A program made the translations under genes and the position numbers. From contig NZ_CP137142.1 of assembly GCF_045287255.1 (NCBI RefSeq), positions 682,001 to 746,000 on the forward strand: a stretch of 64,000 nucleotides of DNA, written 5' to 3'. Below are positions 16,805 to 24,668 of the stretch, piece by piece (within the stretch, counting starts at the first letter, position 1; each line of letters opens with the position of its first letter). The notes beneath the pieces were generated by a model. That model saw nothing but the letters and a program-made list of their open reading frames with translations. It made no database searches and was not told where the DNA came from. Source of the DNA: Henriciella sp045287255. Lineage in GTDB: Bacteria > Pseudomonadota > Alphaproteobacteria > Caulobacterales > Hyphomonadaceae.

Positions 16805-17539
16805 ATGGCCGAGAAGGCTCAGCAAGAACCAACGATGGAGGAAATCCTATCCTCGATCCGCAAGATCATTTCCGATGATGGCCCAGCTCAGGATACGCCT
16901 TCGGCAGGTGAGGCCCCGGCAGAGCCAGCTGGTTTCCAGATGCGTGACGAGGATGCAGGTGACCTTGATGATCTGTCCTTTGATGATGAGGACACGTTTG
17001 AGCCGACCTTGCCGGAAAATGAATCGGATATGCTTGATGCTTTGACGGCTGAAGCCGAGGTGACAGCCGCGGATGTTTTTGAAGCCATTGAGGAACCAAG
17101 CCTTGAAGCCTTTGATGAACTGCCACCGCTCGATGACCTAAGCAGCTTTGATGTTCAAGAGCCTCAGGATGAAGGCGTCGTTGAGGCACACGCTTTTGAG
17201 GCCCCAGAGCCAGAACCACAGCCTGAACCGATGACATTCGAGATTGAGGCCCCAGAACCTGAGCCTGTGGAAATCCCAAGTTTTGCAGAGGAGCCCGCCC
17301 CAATGGCCAGTTCGTCCCTGACTGATGACAAGATTGCTGATGCTGCTGCTGGGTCACTTAGCAAGCTGCTCTCGAAGGTTGAGTTTGGCGAAGAGGCAGG
17401 TGGCAACAATACAATTGAGGGCCTGGTCCGCGAAATGCTGCGGCCAATGCTAAAGGAATGGCTGGATGAGAACTTGTCCGGCATTGTCGATCGTCATGTG
17501 GAAGCTGAAGTGAAGCGGATCTCCCGCAGAGCTGGCTAG
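16805..17539 (+). CDS. popZ: Polar organising protein PopZ (DUF2497)
   Basis: 244 residues, clearly longer than the 177-residue Caulobacter protein. PopZ self-assembles at the cell poles, anchors the chromosomal centromere and recruits signalling proteins. The conserved N-terminal helix (EPTMEEILSSIRKIISDDG) is at 8-26. Residues about 27-165 are a disordered linker rich in Asp, Glu and Pro (repeated EPEPQPEP/EAPEPEPV), longer than usual. The C-terminal oligomerisation helices are at about 205-244 (LVREMLRPMLKEWLDENL, then VEAEVKRISRRAG). It lies between tolC and valS as in Caulobacter. Firm identification; the long acidic linker is the notable feature. Confidence 0.95.
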   Translation: MAEKAQQEPTMEEILSSIRKIISDDGPAQDTPSAGEAPAEPAGFQMRDEDAGDLDDLSFDDEDTFEPTLPENESDMLDALTAEAEVTAADVFEAIEEPSLEAFDELPPLDDLSSFDVQEPQDEGVVEAHAFEAPEPEPQPEPMTFEIEAPEPEPVEIPSFAEEPAPMASSSLTDDKIADAAAGSLSKLLSKVEFGEEAGGNNTIEGLVREMLRPMLKEWLDENLSGIVDRHVEAEVKRISRRAG

Positions 17540-17553
17540 AGTTCAAGTTTAGG

Positions 17554-17625
17554 TCCACCCGCTCCCCCTGCCCAACCACCCCAAGGGTAACCTATGCGGG
17601 CGGTTGGGCAGGGGGAGCAGGTGGA
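17554..17625. repeat. Very long hairpin between popZ and valS
   Basis: Bases 17554-17577 pair with 17602-17625: a 24-bp stem with one mismatch, continuing into three more pairs (17579-17581 with 17598-17600). The inner 17-bp arm is perfect. The 16-base loop holds an AAGGG followed by an ATG (17594) in frame with valS. This is far longer than a normal terminator and could be a REP-like element or a regulatory leader. Confidence 0.75.
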
Positions 17626-17676
17626 TAAGCAGCCAAGACTGCTAGACCCTGATCCACAAGCTGTTAAAGAACACAG

Positions 17677-17708
17677 GGCGCGCCAGCCACTGGCGCGCCT
17701 TTTCTTTT
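17677..17708 (+). terminator. Terminator-like stem just upstream of valS
   Basis: A perfect 10-bp GC-rich stem (17677-17686 with 17690-17699, 3-base loop) followed by TTTTCTTTT. It ends 26 bases before the valS ATG at 17735. It may end popZ transcription, or act as an attenuator for valS, because hardly any room is left downstream for a separate promoter. Confidence 0.75.
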
Positions 17709-17734
17709 ATTCCAAGACCGACCGGACCGATACG

Positions 17735-20700
17735 ATGATCGACCAACGCTTTGACCCGAAAGACCATGAGCAGCGCATCTTCAAGCGCTGGGAGGAGGCT
17801 GGATGCTTTAAGCCTTCTGGTGTGGGTGAGCCCTACGCGATCATGATCCCGCCACCGAATGTGACAGGCAGCCTGCATATGGGGCACGCGCTGAACAACA
17901 CGATCCAGGACATCCTGTGCCGGTTTGAGCGCATGCGTGGCAAGAATGTCCGCTGGCAGCCGGGCATGGACCATGCCGGGATTGCCACGCAGATGGTGGT
18001 TGAACGCAAGCTTGCGGCAAGTGGTGCCAATATCAGCCGCCGGGACATGGGTCGCGAGGCTTTCGTTGAAAAAGTCTGGGAGTGGAAAGAGGAGTCCGGC
18101 GGGACAATCCTGAACCAGCTGCGCCGCCTTGGTGCCTCTTGTGACTGGGACAATACCAAATTCACGCTCGATGATGATCTCAACAAGGCGGTGAACAAGG
18201 TCTTCGTTGATCTCTATAATGAGGGGCTGATCTATCGCGCCAAGCGCCTTGTGAACTGGGACCCGCATTTCCAGACTGCGATTTCCAATCTCGAAGTCGA
18301 GAATAAGGAAGTCGACGGCCATATGTGGCACTTCAAATACCCGCTCGCGGGCGGTGAGACCTACACCTATGTCGAGAAGGATGAGGATGGGAATATCACG
18401 CTGGAAGAAGAGCGAGACTATATTTCCATCGCGACGACGCGGCCTGAAACCATGCTGGGCGATGGCGCGGTTGCTGTTCACCCCAGCGATGAACGCTATG
18501 CGCCCATTGTCGGCAAATTGTGTGAAATCCCGGTTGGGCCAAAAGAACAGCGCCGCCTGATCCCGATTATTACCGATGAATATCCCGACCCTGATTTTGG
18601 CTCAGGTGCGGTGAAGATTACCGGCGCGCATGACTTTAACGACTATCAGGTCGCCAAGCGCGGCAAGATCCCGATGTACGCCCTGATGGATGAGAAGGGC
18701 TATATGCGCGCGGATGGCCGCCCGTATGCTGAAGAGGCAGCAGAGGCACAGCAGATTGCCGAAGGGCAGCTCGATTGGGATGAAGCCAAGATTTCAGCCA
18801 TGAACCTTGTTCCAGAAGCCTATCGCGGGTTGGAGCGGTTTGAGGCCCGTAAGGCAGTGATCGCCGACATTACTGCTGAAGGCAATGCGGTGATGATCGC
18901 GGACCCGAAGTGGAAACCAGAAGAGGGCGAGACAGGCGACGCGCCGCTGATCCCATTGGTTGAGAATAAGAAAATCATGCAGCCCTTTGGCGATCGCTCC
19001 GGTGTTGTTATTGAGCCGATGCTGACCGACCAATGGTTCGTTGATGCTGAGACGCTTGCCAAGCCTGCGATTGAGGCGGTTCGATCTGGCGAGACCACGT
19101 TCGTACCGGAGAATTGGGACCGGACCTATTATAACTGGATGGAGAATATCGAGCCTTGGTGTATCTCCCGCCAACTCTGGTGGGGACATCAAGTGCCAGT
19201 GTGGTACGGGCCAGAACTGGGCGAATCTGGAGAGATTTTGGATCCAACGGGCAAAGCTTTTTGTGCTCAGTCTTGGAAACAAGCCCAAGCGCTTGCCGAG
19301 GAGTACTACAAGGATCGCACAGGTCGTATGGTTGAAGTTCAGGAGATTCCATTTGTCGATGATGGTATCGGCGGTCGAGCAGAACCTTTGGGCATCGGTA
19401 TTGGAGCGCTTAACTCAGGGGAAGAGCAGGGAACTTCTGGTGGAGTACATGCTGTCAGGCTGGGGCGTGATCCGGACGTCCTCGACACATGGTTCTCCTC
19501 TGCGCTTTGGCCTTTCTCGACGCAGGGTTGGCCGGAAGAGACGGATGCGCTGAAAACCTTCTATCCCGGTGCTGTTCTGGTCACTGCTTTTGACATCATC
19601 TTCTTCTGGGTTGCCCGGATGATGATGATGGGCATGAAATTCATGGACGGCGAAGTACCGTTCAAGGATGTCTATATCCACGCCATTGTCCGCGATGAGA
19701 ATGGTAAGAAAATGTCGAAATCAGAGGGTAATGTTATTGACCCTGTGGACCTGATTGACGGTATCGAGATTGAGCCATTGGTGGCCAAGCGGACAACTGG
19801 TCTGCGCCAGCCGGAAAAGGCTCCGAAGGTCGAGAAAGAGACCCGCAAGAAATACCCCAAAGGCTTTGACGCCTATGGCGCCGATGCCCTGCGCTTCACA
19901 CTTGCGGCCATGGCCACCAAGGGCCGGGACATCAATCTCGCGGTTGATCGCGTTGCTGGATACCGGAACTTCGGAACCAAGCTGTGGAATGCCACCCGTT
20001 TCGCTCAGATGAGTGACGCGACTTTTGGGGGTGAGCTTGATCCAGCCACTTTGAAATCGCCGATCAATCGCTGGATCGTCAGTGAGCTTTATACTTGCGC
20101 AAATGCAGTCACCGAAGCGATCGAAGACTATCGTTTCAACGACGCGGCGAGTGCGGTCTATCACTATATCTGGGACATTTTCTGTGACTGGTTCATCGAA
20201 CTATCCAAGCCTGTACTCCAAGGCGAGGATGGCGCGGCGAAGACTGAGACACAGGCGACACTTGGTTGGACGTTGGAGCGGATTTACACCCTGCTGCACC
20301 CTTTCTGTCCGTTCATCACGGAAGTCCTGTGGGAACAGACCGGCCAACGCGACAACTTCGTTATGCAACAGGACTGGGTTGGCCTGAAAGGCAGCTTTGA
20401 GGATGCAGAGGCAAGCCGTGAACTGCAATGGGTATTGCAGATCGTCTCAACCATTCGCTCCGTTCGATCTGACGTGAATGTACCCGCTGGCGCGAAAGTT
20501 CCGGCCAGCCTTGTCGGAGCCAATGAAGAAACGGCGCGCCGTATCGAAGCGCACAGCGATGTCATCTGCCGCCTCGCACGCCTTGAAAAGCTGACGCTTG
20601 TTGAGCAAGCGGCAACCGGCGCGGTGAGAAGCGTTGTCGATGAAGCGACGATCGCACTTGAAGTAGCTGATTTTGTTGACCCAAGCGCGGAAGTTGAACG

Positions 20701-20893
20701 CCTGACCAAACAGCTCGATAAGCTGAAGAAAGAGATTGGCGGCTTGAACGGTCGTCTCTCGAATGAGGCTTTTGTCGCCAAGGCCCCTCCGGAAGTTGTT
20801 GCAGAACAGCGCGAAAGACTGTTGGATTTGCAAAGGACAGAAGCCAAGCTTCTGGCCGCAAAGGAACAATTGTCTGAACTCTTGGGAGGCTGA
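17735..20893 (+). CDS. valS: Valine-tRNA ligase
   Basis: 1052 residues from ATG 17735 (MIDQRFDPKDHEQRIFKRW). An in-frame ATG at 17594 would add 47 residues without family likeness. Class I synthetase with editing domain: HIGH-type HMGH in PPPNVTGSLHMGHALN, editing domain about 220-430, KMSKS motif in GKKMSKSEGN, anticodon-binding helices, and a C-terminal coiled-coil arm (about 985-1052). Between VWYGP (about residue 490) and DPDVLDTWF (about 578) there are about 85 residues where E. coli has under 30, so an insertion of roughly 55-60 residues with more AT-rich codons is present. The 3' end is followed after one base by the peptidase start. Confidence 0.96.
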   Translation: MIDQRFDPKDHEQRIFKRWEEAGCFKPSGVGEPYAIMIPPPNVTGSLHMGHALNNTIQDILCRFERMRGKNVRWQPGMDHAGIATQMVVERKLAASGANISRRDMGREAFVEKVWEWKEESGGTILNQLRRLGASCDWDNTKFTLDDDLNKAVNKVFVDLYNEGLIYRAKRLVNWDPHFQTAISNLEVENKEVDGHMWHFKYPLAGGETYTYVEKDEDGNITLEEERDYISIATTRPETMLGDGAVAVHPSDERYAPIVGKLCEIPVGPKEQRRLIPIITDEYPDPDFGSGAVKITGAHDFNDYQVAKRGKIPMYALMDEKGYMRADGRPYAEEAAEAQQIAEGQLDWDEAKISAMNLVPEAYRGLERFEARKAVIADITAEGNAVMIADPKWKPEEGETGDAPLIPLVENKKIMQPFGDRSGVVIEPMLTDQWFVDAETLAKPAIEAVRSGETTFVPENWDRTYYNWMENIEPWCISRQLWWGHQVPVWYGPELGESGEILDPTGKAFCAQSWKQAQALAEEYYKDRTGRMVEVQEIPFVDDGIGGRAEPLGIGIGALNSGEEQGTSGGVHAVRLGRDPDVLDTWFSSALWPFSTQGWPEETDALKTFYPGAVLVTAFDIIFFWVARMMMMGMKFMDGEVPFKDVYIHAIVRDENGKKMSKSEGNVIDPVDLIDGIEIEPLVAKRTTGLRQPEKAPKVEKETRKKYPKGFDAYGADALRFTLAAMATKGRDINLAVDRVAGYRNFGTKLWNATRFAQMSDATFGGELDPATLKSPINRWIVSELYTCANAVTEAIEDYRFNDAASAVYHYIWDIFCDWFIELSKPVLQGEDGAAKTETQATLGWTLERIYTLLHPFCPFITEVLWEQTGQRDNFVMQQDWVGLKGSFEDAEASRELQWVLQIVSTIRSVRSDVNVPAGAKVPASLVGANEETARRIEAHSDVICRLARLEKLTLVEQAATGAVRSVVDEATIALEVADFVDPSAEVERLTKQLDKLKKEIGGLNGRLSNEAFVAKAPPEVVAEQRERLLDLQRTEAKLLAAKEQLSELLGG

Positions 20894-20894
20894 T

Positions 20895-21911
20895 ATGCGG
20901 GTGATCATTGGGGCATTAGCGGTTCTTTTGACAGCCTGTGCAGGGCCATCAACAGAGACTGAACAAATGCTAGCCACACCTGAGGTGGTTGAAGCGGTGG
21001 AACGGCCTGAATGGCGCCTCGTGATCCATGGCGGGGCAGGGGTGATTACCCGTGAGCGCCTGACCGATGAGCAAGAAGCCGCTTACCGCGCTGCGCTTGA
21101 AACAGCGCTTGAGGCGGGGGCCGAGGTCTTGCGTAATGGTGGCAGTGCTGTGGATGCCGTACAGGCCGCTGTGATCCCAATGGAAGATGATCCATTGTTC
21201 AATGCCGGACATGGCGCTGTGTTTACCGCAGCAGCTGAGCATGAGCTGGATGCCTCAATCATGGATGGCCGCGACCGCAATGCTGGTGCGGTTGCTGGGG
21301 TCAAGCGTGTAAAGAACCCAATTCTGGCAGCACGGGCTGTCATGGATCAGTCCGAGCATGTCATGTTCGCAGGGGCTGGCGCGGACGCCTTTGCAGAAGA
21401 TCAGGGGCTTGAGCTGGTCCCTAACTCTTATTTCGATACGGAACGCCGCCGCCAATCCCTGGAGCGCGTATTGCGTGAGCGCGCCCGTACGGATGCTGAT
21501 CGACATGGCACTGTCGGTGCTGTGGCGATCGATAAAGAAGGTAATCTTGCTGCGGCCACAACGACTGGGGGCATGACCGCCAAAGCGGCAGGACGGATAG
21601 GGGACAGCCCGCTGGTTGGGGCGGCAACCTATGCGCAAAACGGTGTTTGTGCGGTCTCTGCTACCGGGCATGGAGAGTATTTCATTCGCGTTGCTGTCGC
21701 CAAAACGATTTGCGCGCGCGTTGAACTCTCCGGGGAGACAATCGGTCCAGCTGCGCAAGAAGCGTTGGATCAGGTTGCCGCCCTTGGGGGTGACGGCGGT
21801 GTGATCGTCATCGGGGGCGACGGCCAGTACGAGTATGTCTTCAACTCAAAAGGCATGTATCGCGGCATGATTGACCCCAAAGGGCACCATACCGCGATAT
21901 TTGGTGACTAA
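20895..21911 (+). CDS. Isoaspartyl peptidase/L-asparaginase (Ntn hydrolase), lipoprotein
   Basis: 338 residues from ATG 20895 with GGGAGG six bases upstream; the start is one base past the valS stop. The plant-type asparaginase family cleaves beta-aspartyl peptides and asparagine after autoproteolysis that exposes a threonine; here Thr206 in DRHGTVGAVA. Other marks: LVIHGGAGVI near 42-51, DPLFNAGHGAVFT, ATTTGGMTAKAAGR. The N-terminus has a lipobox LLTAC with Cys15, so it should be a periplasmic, lipid-anchored enzyme, which is unusual for this family. The last 31 codons are almost duplicated 960 bases downstream (22779-22874). It is probably co-transcribed with valS. Confidence 0.93.
   Translation: MRVIIGALAVLLTACAGPSTETEQMLATPEVVEAVERPEWRLVIHGGAGVITRERLTDEQEAAYRAALETALEAGAEVLRNGGSAVDAVQAAVIPMEDDPLFNAGHGAVFTAAAEHELDASIMDGRDRNAGAVAGVKRVKNPILAARAVMDQSEHVMFAGAGADAFAEDQGLELVPNSYFDTERRRQSLERVLRERARTDADRHGTVGAVAIDKEGNLAAATTTGGMTAKAAGRIGDSPLVGAATYAQNGVCAVSATGHGEYFIRVAVAKTICARVELSGETIGPAAQEALDQVAALGGDGGVIVIGGDGQYEYVFNSKGMYRGMIDPKGHHTAIFGD
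21819..21877 (+). repeat. Direct repeat, copy 1 (inside the isoaspartyl peptidase gene)
   Basis: 59 bases identical to 22779-22837 except one position (C at 21830, T at 22790), at an offset of exactly 960 bases. This copy codes for residues DGQYEYVFNSKGMYRGMID of the intact gene. After 21877 the two copies diverge but still code for similar residues. Confidence 0.9.
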
Positions 21912-21912
21912 T

Positions 21913-22557
21913 TCAAGAACCAGATTGCGGTGTTTGCCAGCCCGCAACGCGATGCGCGCGTGATGAGCAGGCAGTATCAGGATTTGCGATTTTGACACTT
22001 TTGACAGGTATTAGTGTGGCTTCGCCATAGGTCCACTGCAGCGAATTCTGAGCAGAGGCTAAGTCAAATGTCATGCCTTTGATCGGAACAAGATTTGCCG
22101 CCTTGCTCGGAACCTTGCTTGGTAGATTAAGGGCGATTTGCCCTAAATAGCCAGTTTCTTCTGGTGTAACTGTAAAGGCAAGTGTCCGTTCGGATAGACA
22201 ATAAGAGCGATAATATTCTCTGCTGGAATTGGTCCCGTCGAGGTTCTTTCGTTCGAAATTGCTACCTCTGAGATTATACTCAATTCGTGAAAGAGCATAA
22301 TCACCAGCGGGGATTTTTGTGGCCTTCATGGTCGCGCTGTTTGCTTGCACGAAATGACGGACTGTGAACGTGTCTCCGGTAGCCGTGGCTTTTCCGTCTT
22401 CCAGTGTGACCGGCGCAAAATGCAGGATAACGCTTCTGTTTTCTTTGGCGTCTCTGTCTGAAACGCCAATATCCGTGACGATTTTAGACGTTGCTTCAGC
22501 CATAGCTAATGGCATTAGGATTAGAGCTGTGGAAGCAATAAGTGATGATCTAAGCAT
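21913..22557 (-). CDS. Secreted protein of unknown function, 214 aa
   Basis: Not recognised. Signal peptide MLRSSLIASTALILMPLAMA with cleavage near residue 20, so the mature protein of about 194 residues should be periplasmic or exposed. It looks beta-rich (SVILHFAPVTLEDGKATATG; IPAGDYALSRIEYNL) and has one pair of cysteines (YRSYCLSERT and PDTACSSRA). It is convergent with the peptidase, one base between the stops, and its upstream region is extremely AT-rich. It is bracketed by the two copies of the peptidase 3' end, which suggests it arrived as a unit or lies in the scar of a larger duplication. Confidence 0.75.
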   Translation of the reverse strand: MLRSSLIASTALILMPLAMAEATSKIVTDIGVSDRDAKENRSVILHFAPVTLEDGKATATGDTFTVRHFVQANSATMKATKIPAGDYALSRIEYNLRGSNFERKNLDGTNSSREYYRSYCLSERTLAFTVTPEETGYLGQIALNLPSKVPSKAANLVPIKGMTFDLASAQNSLQWTYGEATLIPVKSVKIANPDTACSSRAHRVAGWQTPQSGS

Positions 22558-22778
22558 ATTCTATCCCCGTTTTTATTATATTCTATATTTTTATTTTTTT
22601 GTGTTTTTTTTCAAGAGATTTTTTTTCATTGCTTTCTAAAATCTGCATTTCCGTTTCCGGATATGAACTCTTGGCGTCGTCTATGCGCGCGGTAGCATGG
22701 TCATTTGCGAGTAGGCTTTTGCCGTCAGCTTAAATTAAAAGCCCCAATATGTTCTGATCATTATAAGAATGGGATAGG
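22558..22778. other. AT-rich non-coding segment between the orphan secreted gene and the peptidase fragment
   Basis: No gene found. Bases about 22565-22645 are runs of T and A (long T-runs read on the plus strand, A-runs on the minus strand), unlike the GC-rich surroundings, and probably form the UP-element-like upstream region of the minus-strand gene starting at 22557. The remainder (22645-22778) has ordinary composition and no promoter I can defend. No transposase, integrase or inverted terminal repeat is seen. Confidence 0.6.
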
Positions 22779-22837
22779 GACGGCCAGTATGAGTATGTCT
22801 TCAACTCAAAAGGCATGTATCGCGGCATGATTGACCC
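22779..22837 (+). repeat. Direct repeat, copy 2 (inside the peptidase fragment)
   Basis: Second copy of the 59-base repeat of 21819-21877, one mismatch, offset 960 bases. It begins the truncated peptidase reading frame described at 22779-22874. Confidence 0.9.
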
Positions 22838-22874
22838 AAATGGCAGTGAAACAGCGATTTTTGAGCAAGATTAG
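22779..22874 (+). pseudogene. C-terminal fragment of a second isoaspartyl peptidase
   Basis: In the same frame as the intact gene, the fragment codes for 31 residues: DGQYEYVFNSKGMYRGMIDP followed by NGSETAIFEQD and a TAG at 22872-22874. The intact copy ends with KGHHTAIFGD instead. The first 59 bases are almost identical, the last 37 have diverged, so the fragment is not a recent simple copy of the whole end. No start codon or upstream part is present. Most likely a remnant left by recombination or by insertion of the intervening segment. It directly precedes ilvD. Confidence 0.85.
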
Positions 22875-22940
22875 CCCCTAAATGAGGTGACAGGCGCGAC
22901 TCTCGTGACTAATCCTCATCTGGAATAGAGGATATACGTT

Positions 22941-24668
22941 ATGAGCAAAGACTGGGACAAATCCCGCCTGCCGAGCCGCCATGTTACCGAAGGTCCGGCG
23001 CGGGCGCCGCATCGTAGTTATTATTACGCGATGGGCCTCTCGACGAAGGATATCAAGAAGCCCTTCGTTGGCGTGGCGAGCTGCTGGAATGAGGCAGCCC
23101 CGTGTAATACGGCGTTGATGCGTCAGGCGCATGCGGTTTCCGAGGGCGTGAAAGCTGCTGATGGGACACCGCGCGAGTTTTGCACGATCACCGTGACGGA
23201 CGGGATCGCCATGGGCCATGAGGGTATGCGCTCCTCCCTCGTAAGCCGTGACTGGATTGCTGACACAGTTGAACTGACGATACGCGGGCATTCCTATGAT
23301 GCGCTGGTCGGTGTTGCAGGCTGCGATAAGTCCCTGCCTGGCATGATGATGGCCATGCTGCGTCTGAACGTGCCAAGCGTGTTCCTCTATGGCGGCTCTA
23401 TCCTGCCCGGTGAGTTTGAGGGCAAGGACGTTACTGTTCTGGACGTGTTTGAGGCGGTTGGTGCGCATGCGGCAGGCTCTAATGACATGACCGAAGCCAA
23501 GCTGACCGCGCTTGAGAAGATTGCCTGTCCGGGCGACGGCGCTTGTGGTGGCCAGTTTACGGCCAACACGATGGCTTGCGTCAGTGAGGCGATTGGCCTG
23601 GCCCTGCCGCTGTCGTCAGCCTTGCCTGCGCCATACCTTGACCGCGATCAGTATGCTGTCGCGAGTGGTGAAGCGGTTATGAACCTGATCGCGAATAATA
23701 TACGCCCTCGTGACCTTTGCACCCGTGAAGCGTTTGAGAATGCGGCCATCGTCGTGGCGGCCACAGGCGGGTCCACCAATGCAGCGCTTCACCTGCCAGC
23801 CATGGCACATGAGTGCGGGGTGAAATTTGAGCTGAAAGACGTTGCCGAGATCTTCGCGAAGACGCCATACATCGCGGACCTGAAGCCCGGCGGAAATTAC
23901 GTCGCCAAGGATTTTGGCGAAGCGGGCGGGGTTCCGATGCTGATGAAGACCTTGCACGAGCATGGCTTTATCAATGCCGATTGCATGACGGTCTCCGGCA
24001 AAACCTGGCGTGAAATTCTTGAGGATGTGACCTGGGATCCGGACCAGAAGGTGATCTATCCAGCCGACAAGCCGCTTTCACCAACTGGCGGTGTGGTTGG
24101 TCTGTGGGGCTCGCTCGCGCCTAATGGCGCGATTGTGAAAGTTGCCGGCATGAGCAACCTGAAATTTACAGGGCCAGCCCGCGTCTTTGATGGTGAGCAG
24201 GCCTGTTTCGAAGCGGTTGAGAAGCGCGAGTATAAAGAGGGCGACGTCCTCGTGATCCGTTATGAAGGCCCGAAAGGCGGGCCTGGCATGCGTGAAATGC
24301 TCTCTACGACTGCGGCGCTCTATGGTCAGGGGATGGGCGATAAAGTCGCCCTGATTACCGATGGCCGCTTCAGCGGCGCGACACGCGGCTTCTGTATCGG
24401 CCATGTTGGTCCGGAGGCCGCTGAGGGTGGTCCGATTGGCCTGATCGAAGATGGTGACATGATCACAATTGATGCTGACAATGGCACGATTGACGTTCGC
24501 CTGACCCCGGCAGAAATGCAGGAACGCCAGCGCAATTGGAAGCCGCGCGAAACCGCTTATGGCAGTGGGACGCTGGCAAAGTTTGCCAAACTGGTTGGTC
24601 CAGCCCATCTTGGCGCGGTAACCCATGAAGGGTTTGCCGGAGAACGCCATGTCTACGCCGATATCTGA
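22941..24668 (+). CDS. ilvD: Dihydroxy-acid dehydratase
   Basis: 575 residues. An iron-sulphur dehydratase that makes the 2-keto acid precursors of valine, leucine and isoleucine (also pantothenate). Expected cluster cysteines are Cys55 in APCNT, Cys128 in VAGCDKSLPGMMMAM and Cys202 in CPGDGACGGQFTANT. The C-terminal stretch DGRFSGATRGFCIGH is also present. An AGAGGA precedes ATG 22941. The next gene starts 20 bases before its stop. A peptidase fragment ends 66 bases upstream, so the present promoter region may have been reshaped by that event. Confidence 0.96.
   Translation: MSKDWDKSRLPSRHVTEGPARAPHRSYYYAMGLSTKDIKKPFVGVASCWNEAAPCNTALMRQAHAVSEGVKAADGTPREFCTITVTDGIAMGHEGMRSSLVSRDWIADTVELTIRGHSYDALVGVAGCDKSLPGMMMAMLRLNVPSVFLYGGSILPGEFEGKDVTVLDVFEAVGAHAAGSNDMTEAKLTALEKIACPGDGACGGQFTANTMACVSEAIGLALPLSSALPAPYLDRDQYAVASGEAVMNLIANNIRPRDLCTREAFENAAIVVAATGGSTNAALHLPAMAHECGVKFELKDVAEIFAKTPYIADLKPGGNYVAKDFGEAGGVPMLMKTLHEHGFINADCMTVSGKTWREILEDVTWDPDQKVIYPADKPLSPTGGVVGLWGSLAPNGAIVKVAGMSNLKFTGPARVFDGEQACFEAVEKREYKEGDVLVIRYEGPKGGPGMREMLSTTAALYGQGMGDKVALITDGRFSGATRGFCIGHVGPEAAEGGPIGLIEDGDMITIDADNGTIDVRLTPAEMQERQRNWKPRETAYGSGTLAKFAKLVGPAHLGAVTHEGFAGERHVYADI

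Noticed and set aside
22558..22778. Insertion sequence or integron cassette
   Set aside because: No transposase, integrase, attC-like structure or terminal inverted repeat was found; only the direct repeat and base composition point to insertion.
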